Shown: in pieces, positions 1 through 8,444 of the stretch
Layout of the letters: each line of letters starts with the position of its first letter
Numbering within the stretch: position 1 is the first letter of the stretch
NCBI GenBank assembly: GCA_964631125.1
Contig: CAZVYN010000054.1
Coordinates: forward strand, 1 to 30,078
DNA length: 30,078 nt
Direction of reading: 5' to 3'
Source of the DNA: CAZVYN01 sp964631125
GTDB taxonomy: Bacteria; Eisenbacteria; RBG-16-71-46; CAIMUX01
Notes under the pieces: generated by a model
Databases searched by the model: none
Told to the model about the DNA's origin: nothing
The model's input: only the letters and a program-made list of their open reading frames with translations
Translations under genes and position numbers: made by a program

Positions 1-1205
1 GCCGCATCCCCCACCAACCGATACACCTCACCACTTGGCCCCGGCGCATAGTCCACGAAGAGCAACTCTCCGTTCGCGTCCTCCCCCAAACTCGAGATCG
101 TATCGATCGAAAGCCCACCCCCCGGCGCGAGCGCGGCCGTCCGGTTCGTCAGTTGCGTGCGCACGCCGTTTACCTCGAGGAACGACCAGATCTCCGCTGT
201 GCACAGGTCGGCGTAGAAGTAGTGGCCGTAATACTCAGGGACGGCGCCGCCACGATAGACATAGCCGCCCGCGACCGAGCAGCCGATGTTGTGGCTGTAT
301 TCATGGATCGGATAGGTCAGTCCGCCCGGATCGCAGTTCTCTTCCGGGAAGAAACAGTGCGCGCCCTCCATCAGCGGCCAGCCGTAGTTCCGTCCACTCT
401 CGCCGAGCGGCTCGAAGTCGATCTCCTCCCAGAAATTCCGACCGACATCGCCGATCCAGAAGTCGCCGTTCATGCGATCGTGGCTGCAGCGGAATGGGTT
501 GCGCAGTCCGAAGGCCCAGATCTCGTCGAGGAATCCTCCGGCGCCGACGAACGGATTGTCCGGTGGGATGGAGTAGGGGAGCGATGCGACGTCCAGGCGA
601 AGGACCTTCCCCTCGAGGCTGGTTCCGTCCTGTGACGGATGGACCGGTTGATCACCGCCGATGCCGTCGTCGCCGATCGACATCCAGAGGTAGCCGTCGG
701 GGCCGAAACCGAGCCAGCCGCCTTTGTGATTCGGCCGTTGCTGCGGAATCGTGATCACATTGACGCGACCCGAGATCGTCCCGCGCGCGGGATTGCTGGC
801 CAACAGATTGAATCGCGTGATGGTGGAGACGTTCGTGGGGCTCGTGTAGTGCAGATAGAAGCGCCCCGATGTCTCGAAGTCGGGTGAAATCGCCATTCCG
901 AGCAGTCCGCGTTCATCGAATTCGGTCGGATTCCAGACGAGAGCATCCAGGTCGAGAAACGGCGTCGGGTCGAGCACGCCGTTCTCCCACACTCGGATCA
1001 CGCCCCGCTGCTCCAGGATATAGATGAGGTGGCGACCGCTGTGGTGCGCGCCGACCGCGTACGTCGGGAGCGCGAGGCCGCTCGCGATGCGTTCAGTCCC
1101 GACGGCGAGCGCGGTCGCGGCGAAGAGGCTGGTGAGGGTGAGGGCCGGGAGCGCGGCGCGAGCAGCGACGCGGGGAAAGGCAGCGGTGGTCTCTCGAAGC
1201 GTCAT
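1..1205 (-). CDS. PQQ-dependent sugar dehydrogenase, secreted (3' end beyond window)
   Basis: Reading the minus strand from an ATG at 1205 gives an open frame of 401 codons that leaves the window without a stop, so the C-terminus is missing. Residues 1-34 form an export signal (basic start, hydrophobic core, ending near ATALA). The rest matches the glucose/sorbosone dehydrogenase six-bladed propeller family (GSDH). Visible blocks are GLLGMAISPDF (~100-110), NHKGGWLGFGPDGYLWM (~159-175), GKVLRLDV (~199-206), EIWAFGLRNPFR (~228-239), IGDVGRNFWEEIDF (~251-264) and NYGWPLMEG (~273-281). His160 sits where the family has its catalytic base. Members oxidise aldoses or other alcohols in the periplasm using PQQ; the substrate here cannot be told. 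The start lies one base after the stop of the upstream pmbA-like gene, so the two are probably cotranscribed. No PQQ biosynthesis gene is in the window. Confidence 0.9.
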   Translation of the reverse strand, partial: MTLRETTAAFPRVAARAALPALTLTSLFAATALAVGTERIASGLALPTYAVGAHHSGRHLIYILEQRGVIRVWENGVLDPTPFLDLDALVWNPTEFDERGLLGMAISPDFETSGRFYLHYTSPTNVSTITRFNLLASNPARGTISGRVNVITIPQQRPNHKGGWLGFGPDGYLWMSIGDDGIGGDQPVHPSQDGTSLEGKVLRLDVASLPYSIPPDNPFVGAGGFLDEIWAFGLRNPFRCSHDRMNGDFWIGDVGRNFWEEIDFEPLGESGRNYGWPLMEGAHCFFPEENCDPGGLTYPIHEYSHNIGCSVAGGYVYRGGAVPEYYGHYFYADLCTAEIWSFLEVNGVRTQLTNRTAALAPGGGLSIDTISSLGEDANGELLFVDYAPGPSGEVYRLVGDA

Positions 1206-1206
1206 C

Positions 1207-2571
1207 TCACTCTCCCGCGATGGCCATCTCCCGCACGCGAAAACTGGGAGTGCGGACGGCCCCCTCCCAGGAGAAGTCGTTGCCGACGCCGTCGACGGCG
1301 CCGAGGATTTCGTCGAGCGCCCCCGCGATGGTCACGCGCGCGACCGGACGCGTCGGCTTGCCGTTCTCGATCCACATGCCGGCGGCGGCCGAGGAGAACT
1401 GCGACGACGACGCGTTCATGCCGATCCACCAACCGGTCAGTTTCCAGACCCAGAGTCCCTTTTCGACGCCGTACATCAACTGCTCGGGCGTCTTGTTTCC
1501 GGGTTGCAGGAAGAGATTGCTCGGGCCGATTCCCGGGAGTGTTTCGTAGCCGCCGCGGGTCGAGTGTCCCGTCGACGTCGCGCCGAGGCGCATCCCCGAG
1601 GCGAGATCGAGTAGCCGGCCCCGCAGCATTCCGTTGTCGACCAGGACCGAGTTGACCGTGTCGGTCCCTTCGCCGTCGAACGGAGCGGAGGCGGGCGCGT
1701 CGCTGCGGCGCGGTTCGTCGCGGATCGTGACGAGATCGCTCCCGAGGCGCGGAGTGTCGCGGTTGGCGAGCCACGATTGCTTGCGGCTCAGCGCATCGCC
1801 GTTCAGCGCGGTCGTGACATAGAGCAAGAGCGCAAAGCCGGCGTCGGGATGCCAGATGACCGGATAGCGGCCGCTCGGAACTGGTCGCCCGCCGAACATC
1901 TGCACCGCGCGCTCTCCTGCTTCGCGTCCGAGCGTGCTCGGCGTCGGGAGATCGCGCCATCGATTCACCTGCACGGCTCGGCCTCCCGGCTGCATCTCGC
2001 CGTTGTCTTCGAGCACGATCCCGACGCCGCCGCCGAGGTTCGACTTGCGGTAGTAGCGAAAAAGGCCGCGGGTGTTGACGATCCAACGCCGAGAGAGCTG
2101 CTCTTGATAGTTGGCGGAGTCGGTCCGACGAATGCGCGGATCGACTGCGCGGGCGGCGGTTTCGGCGGCGCGGGCCCACTCGGCCTTCTGTTCGATGTCC
2201 ATGACCTCGAGATCCGGGTCGTACAGCCCCAGGTCGGTCGCTTCGTCCCAGCCATTCTGGGCGGAAGCAGTGGCGGGGTTGGCGAGGAGCAGATCTTCGC
2301 GCGGAGACGCGGCGTCCGAGAGCGCCGTCGCCCGCTTGGCCGCGGCGGCGGCCCCTTCCAACGTCAACGCGGTGGTGTGCGTAAAGCCGAGCCGTCCGTT
2401 CTTCATCGCGCGGACCGCCAGCCCGCGCACTTCCGCGCGCGCCAGATCGGTGATCTGCCCGTCGCGGATCGAGAGATCGAGCGTGCGACGCTCTTCCATG
2501 AAGGCATCGCCCTCGGCGCCGCCCGCGCGCAGCTCGGTCATGGCCGCGTCGAGCATCCCTTTCACGTCCAC
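1207..2571 (-). CDS. pmbA: TldE/PmbA-like subunit of TldD/TldE metalloprotease (copy 1)
   Basis: The protein has 454 residues, the usual PmbA/TldE length, and starts with GTG preceded by AAGGGAG about 8 bases upstream. It shows the family's N-terminal domain (SIRDGQITDLARAEVRG...) and the C-terminal beta domain (EGTDTVNSVLVDNGMLRG around 305-322; ending AVDGVGNDFSWEG). It has no HExxxH zinc motif, as expected for the non-catalytic TldE partner. In E. coli, TldD/TldE is a heterodimeric protease that unfolds and trims peptides, including the microcin B17 leader. The gene starts 13 bases after the tldD-like gene ends and is followed after one base by the sugar dehydrogenase. No signal peptide is visible, although its TldD partner has a Tat signal. 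Confidence 0.9.
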   Translation of the reverse strand: MDVKGMLDAAMTELRAGGAEGDAFMEERRTLDLSIRDGQITDLARAEVRGLAVRAMKNGRLGFTHTTALTLEGAAAAAKRATALSDAASPREDLLLANPATASAQNGWDEATDLGLYDPDLEVMDIEQKAEWARAAETAARAVDPRIRRTDSANYQEQLSRRWIVNTRGLFRYYRKSNLGGGVGIVLEDNGEMQPGGRAVQVNRWRDLPTPSTLGREAGERAVQMFGGRPVPSGRYPVIWHPDAGFALLLYVTTALNGDALSRKQSWLANRDTPRLGSDLVTIRDEPRRSDAPASAPFDGEGTDTVNSVLVDNGMLRGRLLDLASGMRLGATSTGHSTRGGYETLPGIGPSNLFLQPGNKTPEQLMYGVEKGLWVWKLTGWWIGMNASSSQFSSAAAGMWIENGKPTRPVARVTIAGALDEILGAVDGVGNDFSWEGAVRTPSFRVREMAIAGE

Positions 2572-2584
2572 GAGAGTTCTCCCT

Positions 2585-4147
2585 TCACGAGCCGGAGCCG
2601 CCCACGGTCATCGAGGAGATGCGCAAGGTCGGCGCTCCCGCCGTGACCGGCACCCACTGCCCCCTGCCGCAGGTGCCGTTCCAGAATTTCAGGTCGCCCG
2701 CGACGCGATCGACGCGCTTCAAGATCTCAGGACCATTGCCGACGAGATTCGCCCCGCGCACCGGACGCCCGAGCTTGCCGTTCTCGATCCGATACGCCTC
2801 GCGCAGGCCGAAGGTGAAGTTGCCGGTCGCCGGATCGACCTGACCGTCGCCCAGATTGCGCGCGAAGATGCCGTTCGGCGTCTCCCGCAGGATCGCGTCG
2901 GGATCATCGGCGCCGTTGTCGAGGAAGGTGTTGCTCATTCGCACCATCGGCGGGAACCGATACGACTGACGGCGGGCGTTGCCGGTGCGCGGCAGCTTCA
3001 GCCCCTCCGCGGTGATGCGATCGGTCAGGTATCCGCGCAAAACGCCCTTCTCGATCAGCAGATTCCGCCGCGGGACGATCCCTTCGTCATCGACGTTGTA
3101 CGACCCGCGCAGATCGGGCATCGCGCCCGTGTCCAAGATGGAGACCTTCTCCGATCCGACCGTCTCGCCGATGCGGTCGGCGTAGGTCGAGGTCTTGCGC
3201 AGGATCGCGTCCCCCTCGAGACCATGCACAACCGCTTCATGGAAGAGCACGCCGCCGCCCGCCGCGAGGACGACCGGCATCTCGCCGGCGGGGGACGCCT
3301 CGGCTTCGAGCATCGCGACCGCCTGGCGCGCCGCTTCCCGGCCGAACGCAGCCGGCGCGTCGCCGGCCATCTGCTCTGCGCCTTGGCGAAAGCTGAGCCG
3401 AGTCGCGCCGGTCCCGCGCAGGTCGCCGCGTTGCGCCACTACATCGACTCGCATCAGGACCAACGGCAGCGTGTCTTCGATCCAGCCGCCGTGGGAGTCG
3501 ATGACCGCGAAGTGCTGCATCTCGTCCGAGTAATCGATCGTGACCTGCGCAATCGCGGGATCGTGCGCGCGCGCCGCTTGATCGGCGGCCATCATCCAGG
3601 CGACTCGTTCATCATCGGCGACGTCATCGAGCGACCGAGTGAAGCGAACGATCGGCGAGGCGAAGATCGGCGCGGCGATGACGGCCGCCACCCGACGCGG
3701 TCCCGCTCCGCTCGCGATCGCCGCGGCGTCGGCCGCCGCCGTGAGCAACGGCTCTTCCTCGAACGAGTCGACGTAGGCGTAGCCGGTTCGCTCGCCATCG
3801 ACCGCGCGCACGCCGCAGCCGGCGAAGACGCCCTGCTCGACCGACTGGATTGCGCCGTCGGCCAGGTTCACGCGGGTGACGACGCGTGTCTCGAGATACA
3901 GATCGGCGAAACCCGCCCCCCGCGCGGAGGCGGCTTGCAGCACTCGGGTCGCGGTCGCGGCGCCGATCGGGAACCGGGTCTTCGCGTCGGCCGCCCAGGC
4001 GTCGATCGTCGACCACGGCAACAAGGCATCCCAGGGACGCGTGCTCGAGCGGGTGAGCAGCGTGGGCAGGACGCCGCCGGCGACCAAACCGGAGGCGGCG
4101 CCGCCCATCACGGTCAAGAAGCGGCGCCGAGAAAGCAGATTAGACAT
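2585..4147 (-). CDS. tldD: TldD-like zinc metalloprotease with Tat signal (copy 1)
   Basis: The start chosen is the ATG at 4147 because AGGAGG lies four bases upstream of it and it places a twin-arginine signal at the N-terminus (SRRRFLTVMG followed by a hydrophobic Ala/Gly stretch, residues ~7-29). A longer frame from 4213 adds 22 residues that would bury this signal. The mature part is a TldD catalytic subunit. It carries the zinc motif HEAVVHGLEGD (His303, Glu304, His308) and the C-terminal Cys in NGTCGRGQWVPV (Cys493), the position of the third zinc ligand in E. coli TldD. The length of 520 residues exceeds E. coli TldD by roughly the signal peptide. The TldE-like partner follows 13 bases downstream. 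Export across the inner membrane is inferred; the E. coli enzyme is cytosolic. Confidence 0.9.
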   Translation of the reverse strand: MSNLLSRRRFLTVMGGAASGLVAGGVLPTLLTRSSTRPWDALLPWSTIDAWAADAKTRFPIGAATATRVLQAASARGAGFADLYLETRVVTRVNLADGAIQSVEQGVFAGCGVRAVDGERTGYAYVDSFEEEPLLTAAADAAAIASGAGPRRVAAVIAAPIFASPIVRFTRSLDDVADDERVAWMMAADQAARAHDPAIAQVTIDYSDEMQHFAVIDSHGGWIEDTLPLVLMRVDVVAQRGDLRGTGATRLSFRQGAEQMAGDAPAAFGREAARQAVAMLEAEASPAGEMPVVLAAGGGVLFHEAVVHGLEGDAILRKTSTYADRIGETVGSEKVSILDTGAMPDLRGSYNVDDEGIVPRRNLLIEKGVLRGYLTDRITAEGLKLPRTGNARRQSYRFPPMVRMSNTFLDNGADDPDAILRETPNGIFARNLGDGQVDPATGNFTFGLREAYRIENGKLGRPVRGANLVGNGPEILKRVDRVAGDLKFWNGTCGRGQWVPVTAGAPTLRISSMTVGGSGS

Positions 4148-4222
4148 GGTTCCTCCTGAGCGCGGTCGAGGGTAGCACCCGTTCGCCGAGCGCCGTTCAC
4201 CGAATCTGATCAACCAGTCCCG

Positions 4223-4994
4223 TCAACCGATCGGGTCCAGCGGGAACGTTCGCAGCGTCAAGCGTCCGATCTGCGGCGAGAGTGCCCCGCGATCACGACC
4301 TGTTGCGTCGCCAGGTGGAGATGCCCGAAGCAGACCGCGAGGACCTCGCCCGTATCGGCCAGCAGATCGAGCAGATCGGCCCCGTTGCGGATCAGGTGCT
4401 CGTCGTGCCACGGCACGCCGGTGCGAGTCGGCGGGTGGTGGACGAAAACGATCGTCGGCAGTCCCGCCGCCGGCTGGGCGAGCGTCGCGCGCAGCCACGC
4501 CATCTGCGCAGCGTCGATCTCTCCCCAGGCATCGTCGCCGTGCTTCGAATCGAGGAAGATCCAACGCACCCCGCCGCGCAGATCCTCGCGGTAGCACGGT
4601 GTGTCGGTGCGACTCTCCCCGAGGAGAATCGAGCGGAAGTGCGGACGCACATCGTGATTGCCCACCAGGTACCGAACCTTCCCGGCAAACGCTGCGCGAG
4701 GTCGCGCACATGCTCATAGGCGCGCGGCGAATCGTCGTCGATGAGGTCTCCGCTCGAGACGACGAGATCGGGGCAGGGGGAGAGGCTGCGCACGAGATCG
4801 ACCGCCGCCGCGAAGCGCGCGTACGGCCGGACCCCGTCGATTTCCGCTTCCGGGTCGGCCATGAGATGCAGATCGGAAATCTGCGCGAAGTGGAGTGCCG
4901 CAGCGGCGGCCGCGGCGGCCGCGGCGGTCGGCGTGGGCGCAGGCGCCGCCGCGCCGCGCCGTTCCTTCGGTTCCTTCGGTTCCATCCCGTCCAT
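4223..4994 (-). pseudogene. Metallophosphoesterase, broken by two apparent frameshifts
   Basis: The gene begins at an ATG at 4994 with GGAGGG five bases upstream. The first frame gives an Ala-rich leader, then the calcineurin-like phosphoesterase motifs ISDLHL and SSGDLIDD. Near 4679-4682 the coding frame is lost and continues in the next frame as YLVGNHDVR, VFVHHPP and CFGHLHLATQQVVIAG. Near 4277-4286 a second shift inside a run of G leads to a plausible native tail (LTLRTFPLDPIG) ending at 4223. Each break is repaired by adding one base (an A in GGGAAGG, a G in GCGGGGC). All metal-binding motifs of the family (D-x-H, GDxxDD, GNHD, HHPP, GHxH) survive across the frames. It is either a recent pseudogene or an intact gene with two consensus errors. 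It precedes tldD by 75 bases on the same strand and is divergent from the DinB operon. Confidence 0.8.
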
Positions 4995-5108
4995 TCGTCC
5001 CTCCTGCCGGCGGCAGATTCCAGAAGTTCGTCGGCATCGTCAACACGAGCCCGAAGTAAACTGTCGCGCGCCGGGCCTTGGCCACCGTACCGCTGGAGGA
5101 ATCGCCGC

Positions 5109-5588
5109 ATGACCCAAGAGGAGCGCGCCTCGTACATCGAGCGCTACGTCGCCGGTCCCGCTCGATTGGAGGCGGCGCTCGCGGCCGTCCCCACCGATGC
5201 TCTGCAGTGGCGCCCCGCCGCCGACAAGTGGTCGGTCCATGAAGTCGTGCTGCACTGCGCCGACAGCGAGAGCAACGGTTCGCTCCGCATCCGCTATCTC
5301 GTGGCGGAGAAGGAGCCGGTGCTGATGGGCTACGACCAGGATGAGTGGGCGCGCACCCTCGGCTATCACGAACTGCCGATCGAGCCTGCGCTCGCCACCA
5401 TCCGAGCGGTGCGCACGAACGCGGTCCCGATGCTGCGTCGCCTCATGGAACGCGACTGGGCCAAGATCGGCCGGCACACCGAGAGCGGGCGGTACGGCGC
5501 CGAGGACTGGCTGCGGATCTACTCCGACCACCTCGAGACGCACGCGAAGCAGATCGAACGGAACATCGCCGCCTGGAAGTCGCGCTGA
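5109..5588 (+). CDS. DinB-like family protein
   Basis: The protein has 159 residues, starting at an ATG with GGAGGA nine bases upstream. An in-frame extension to 4599 is antisense to the phosphoesterase and was discarded. The sequence fits the DinB/YfiT-like four-helix bundle superfamily: a helix with WRPAADKWSVHEVVLHCAD (His49) and a late helix YSDHLETHAKQIERNI (His141 and His145), together forming the usual three-His metal site. Members include thiol-S-transferases and metal-dependent hydrolases, but most, including this one, have no known substrate. The stop codon overlaps the start of the following tldD by one base (TGATG), so the two are translationally coupled. The 114-bp gap to the divergent phosphoesterase start presumably holds promoters for both operons, but I see no clear consensus boxes. 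Confidence 0.82.
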   Translation: MTQEERASYIERYVAGPARLEAALAAVPTDALQWRPAADKWSVHEVVLHCADSESNGSLRIRYLVAEKEPVLMGYDQDEWARTLGYHELPIEPALATIRAVRTNAVPMLRRLMERDWAKIGRHTESGRYGAEDWLRIYSDHLETHAKQIERNIAAWKSR

Positions 5589-7078
5589 TGGACCGCCGCG
5601 AGTTCCTCCGCATGATGAGCTGGCTGGGCGCGGCCGCCGCGACAGTTCCGACCGCTGAGTGGCTGAGCGCGGAAGTAGCGGCCGAGCCTTGGAATCCGGA
5701 AGACACCGAGCATCTCCTCTCACTCCTGGCCGAAGCGATCGTCGAGTTGGAGCGGAAGTTCTCCTACGCGTCGGCCTATTCGAGCTGGCGAGACGGGGTC
5801 GCGATGTCGCGCGACACGACGGGGAAGAGCGTGAACGAGATCGGGTTCCGCAATCGCGGCGTGGCCCTGCGCATCTTCGACGGCGAGGCGTTCCACGAAG
5901 CGGCCATCTCCGATGTCTCCAAGGACGGGATCCGCAATGCGACCCACCGTCTCCTCGCCGATGTCGAGCGACGTCCCGATCGCTACTCGGTGGAGCGACT
6001 CTCGCCGCTCGTCCAGAAGTGGACGACAGAGATGGAGATCGATCCGGCGTCGCTCTCGCTCGAGACCCGCGCCCAGGCGATGGAAGAGGAGTTCGCTCGC
6101 ATCCAGTGGGATGAACCGCGCCTGCGCCGCGCCTCGGTTTCGACCGAAGAGCTCCGCACGCGCCGTATCTTTGTCGACCGTCAACGCCGTCTGGTCGACG
6201 AGTCGACGCTCATCACACACGGCCTGTTCCTCTTCGGCATGGAGAACGGAAAACCCGGCTTCGGCGGCTATCGCGTCTCGAAGCGGGGAGGTCTGGAACT
6301 CGCGAAGCTGACTGACGAGCAGATCCAGACCTCGCGCGACGAAATGGTCGAACTCTTCTCCGCCGAGCGCGTGCCGGCGGGCGACTACGACGTCGTCCTG
6401 GCGCCTGAGGTGACCGGGCTACTCGCGCACGAGAGTTTCGGGCACGGCGTGGAGATGGATCAGTTCGTCAAGGGACGCGCGAAGGCGCAACAGTTCCTCG
6501 GCAAAACCGTCGCGTCGTCGATCGTCGATCTCTATGACGACCCGTCGCTCCCGGGTGAGCGCGGCTCGTACCCCTTCGACGATGAAGGAGTCCTCTCGGT
6601 GCCGGTGCAGATTCTCCGCCAAGGCGTGTTCGTCCAGCCGCTGACCGACTTGGCCTCTGCGCTCTTCCTCGGCACGCCGCGCACGCCGAACGGTCGCTCG
6701 CAGAGCTACGACCGAAAAGTCTATCCACGGATGTCGAATACGTTCATCGGCCGCGGCAGTTCGGATCCGGCCGAGGTGAAAGCGAGTCTGAACGACGGGC
6801 TCTACCTCGAAGGCTTCCGCAACGGCATCGAAGACCCGCAGGGATGGGGTATCCAGTTCACCTGCGCGCGCGCGCGCGAGTACAAAGGCGGCAAGCCGAC
6901 CGGTCGGCTCTTCACGCCGATCACCGTGACCGGTTACGTCCCCGAGATCCTCGGCGCGGTCACGATGGTCGGGAACGATTTCGATCTCGCGGTCGGTTCA
7001 TGCGGCAAGGGCTTCAAGGAATTCGTCTCGATCACGTCGGGCGGTCCGCACGTGCGCACGAAGGCGCGGATCTCGTGA
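5588..7078 (+). CDS. tldD: TldD-like zinc metalloprotease with Tat signal (copy 2)
   Basis: The protein has 496 residues. The start at 5588 overlaps the DinB stop and gives a twin-arginine signal peptide (MDRREFLRMMSWLGAAAATV). A longer frame from 5345 runs inside the DinB gene and was rejected. The catalytic motif is HESFGHGVEMD (His281, Glu282, His286), and the C-terminal GSCGKGFKEF supplies the conserved Cys (Cys472). Two other family blocks are visible: YPFDDEGVLS (~326-335) and YPRMSNTFIGRG (~380-391). It diverges strongly from the TldD at 2585-4147, so the two are old paralogs or separate acquisitions, not a recent duplication. A TldE-like gene follows after 16 bases. It is probably an exported metallopeptidase; its substrate is unknown. 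Confidence 0.9.
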   Translation: MDRREFLRMMSWLGAAAATVPTAEWLSAEVAAEPWNPEDTEHLLSLLAEAIVELERKFSYASAYSSWRDGVAMSRDTTGKSVNEIGFRNRGVALRIFDGEAFHEAAISDVSKDGIRNATHRLLADVERRPDRYSVERLSPLVQKWTTEMEIDPASLSLETRAQAMEEEFARIQWDEPRLRRASVSTEELRTRRIFVDRQRRLVDESTLITHGLFLFGMENGKPGFGGYRVSKRGGLELAKLTDEQIQTSRDEMVELFSAERVPAGDYDVVLAPEVTGLLAHESFGHGVEMDQFVKGRAKAQQFLGKTVASSIVDLYDDPSLPGERGSYPFDDEGVLSVPVQILRQGVFVQPLTDLASALFLGTPRTPNGRSQSYDRKVYPRMSNTFIGRGSSDPAEVKASLNDGLYLEGFRNGIEDPQGWGIQFTCARAREYKGGKPTGRLFTPITVTGYVPEILGAVTMVGNDFDLAVGSCGKGFKEFVSITSGGPHVRTKARIS

Positions 7079-7094
7079 ATTCAGGAGGATCGAG

Positions 7095-8417
7095 ATGGAT
7101 GCGCTAGTCGAGCGGCTGCGGAGCAAACTCACGGACGACACTCGCGTGCAGGCCTGGGAGATCAGGCACGACTCGAGCCGCGAGCGTCAGATCTATTTGA
7201 TCGGGACGCAGCTCGAGTCGGAACGAGAGGCGCGCGTCGAGAGTGTTTCCGTCACAGTCCATCTCCGTCGCGACGGGAAGCAGGGCCAGAGTCGCGTCAC
7301 GTTCAACCCGGGCGAAGAGCCCGAGATCGACCAACGACTGCACGATGCGATCTACATGGCGGGACTTGGAGGCGACGAGCCGTATGACTTGGCGGGCCTG
7401 AGCGAACTGCCGCGCGTGCAACTCGCCGACCCGAGTCTGACGGGAGATCAGTTGATCGCGGGCTCGCGCGAATTAGCCGATCGTTGGCGCGCCGCCGCCG
7501 CGCGACTGAAGGGCGCGCGTCCGTCGTCGGGCGAGATCTTCTGCGGACCCACCACGACGCGACTGCTCACCTCGGCCGGATTCGACGGCCGGATGGAAGC
7601 GACGCGCATCCTCGTCCAGTCGATCGTGATCGCCTCCGGTCACGGCCGCGAGACCGAGCGGATCTCTTGGGAAGAGGCGCGACGGAGCAGCGATCTCGAC
7701 CTCGCCGCGATTTTGGAGCAGGCCGCGGAAGAGGCGAAAGATCTCACCCGCGCCGAGCTGCCGCCGACCGGGCCGATGGCGGTCGTCATCCTCGCCGACG
7801 AGATGACCAAGCTCTTCTCGCCGATCACCGAGTCGTCCTCGGCGGAAGGGATCTACCAGAAATCCACGCGACTCGAACTCGGCCAGCTTCTGCCGGGACT
7901 CGTCCTCGCCGACGGCGATCCACTCGTCTTGAGTTCGAACGCGACCGAAGACTTTGCGCTCGGCAGCTACGCATTCGACGGCGATGGAGTCGCCGGCCGT
8001 CGCGTCGAAGTGGTGCGCGACGGCGTCTTCACGCGGCCGTGGGCCGGTCAGCGCTACGCGCAGTACACACAGAGCCAGGCGACCGGCGCCTTCGCCAACC
8101 TCGAGATCGCGCCCGGCAAGCGTTCGCTCGAGGAACTCCTCGGCGACGGCCCCGTGCTCGAAGTCCGCTCCTTCTCGTGGCTCTCTCCCGACAGCTCACG
8201 CGGGGATTTTTCCATCGAGATCCGACTTGGTTACTTGCACAGTGGGGGCGGAGGGGGCGGCAGCCGCGAACGCCGCGCTGTCAAGGGCGGCTCCGTCAGC
8301 GGCAACCTCTACGAGGCCCTGGGCACGGCCCGCTTCTCCAAGGAAACGACGCGCCGCGGCGCGTATCTCGGTCCGGTCGCCGTCCGTCTCGAAACGTGTC
8401 GTGTGACGGGCTCCTGA
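7095..8417 (+). CDS. TldE/PmbA-like subunit (copy 2)
   Basis: The protein has 440 residues with AGGAGG six bases before the ATG. It lacks HExxxH, and its overall layout is that of the TldD/PmbA superfamily: an N-terminal domain, the central LSSNATEDFALGSYAFDGDGVAGRRVEVVRDGVF (~276-309), then a C-terminal domain containing GDFSIEIRLGYLHSGG. It is more divergent than a standard PmbA. It carries a run of six glycines (SGGGGGGS, encoded near 8243-8263) in what is probably a surface loop. Its position directly after the Tat-signal tldD argues that it forms a heterodimer with that protein. No signal peptide is visible. A strong hairpin starts 28 bases after the stop. Confidence 0.82.
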   Translation: MDALVERLRSKLTDDTRVQAWEIRHDSSRERQIYLIGTQLESEREARVESVSVTVHLRRDGKQGQSRVTFNPGEEPEIDQRLHDAIYMAGLGGDEPYDLAGLSELPRVQLADPSLTGDQLIAGSRELADRWRAAAARLKGARPSSGEIFCGPTTTRLLTSAGFDGRMEATRILVQSIVIASGHGRETERISWEEARRSSDLDLAAILEQAAEEAKDLTRAELPPTGPMAVVILADEMTKLFSPITESSSAEGIYQKSTRLELGQLLPGLVLADGDPLVLSSNATEDFALGSYAFDGDGVAGRRVEVVRDGVFTRPWAGQRYAQYTQSQATGAFANLEIAPGKRSLEELLGDGPVLEVRSFSWLSPDSSRGDFSIEIRLGYLHSGGGGGGSRERRAVKGGSVSGNLYEALGTARFSKETTRRGAYLGPVAVRLETCRVTGS

Positions 8418-8444
8418 CGCACCCGTCCAACCTTCCGAAGTCCC

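Noticed and set aside
2111..4159. 682-residue plus-strand frame across the tldD/pmbA genes
   Set aside because: It is antisense to two clear metalloprotease genes, has no ribosome-binding site or motif, and has a composition biased to Arg/Ala.
4889..4939. GCG/GCC repeat as a mobile or regulatory repeat
   Set aside because: It encodes a simple poly-Ala leader of the phosphoesterase; low-complexity coding sequence is the simpler reading.
6867..6880. Alternating GC run as a Z-DNA or regulatory element
   Set aside because: It is a short stretch inside tldD that encodes Ala-Arg repeats; nothing else supports a role.
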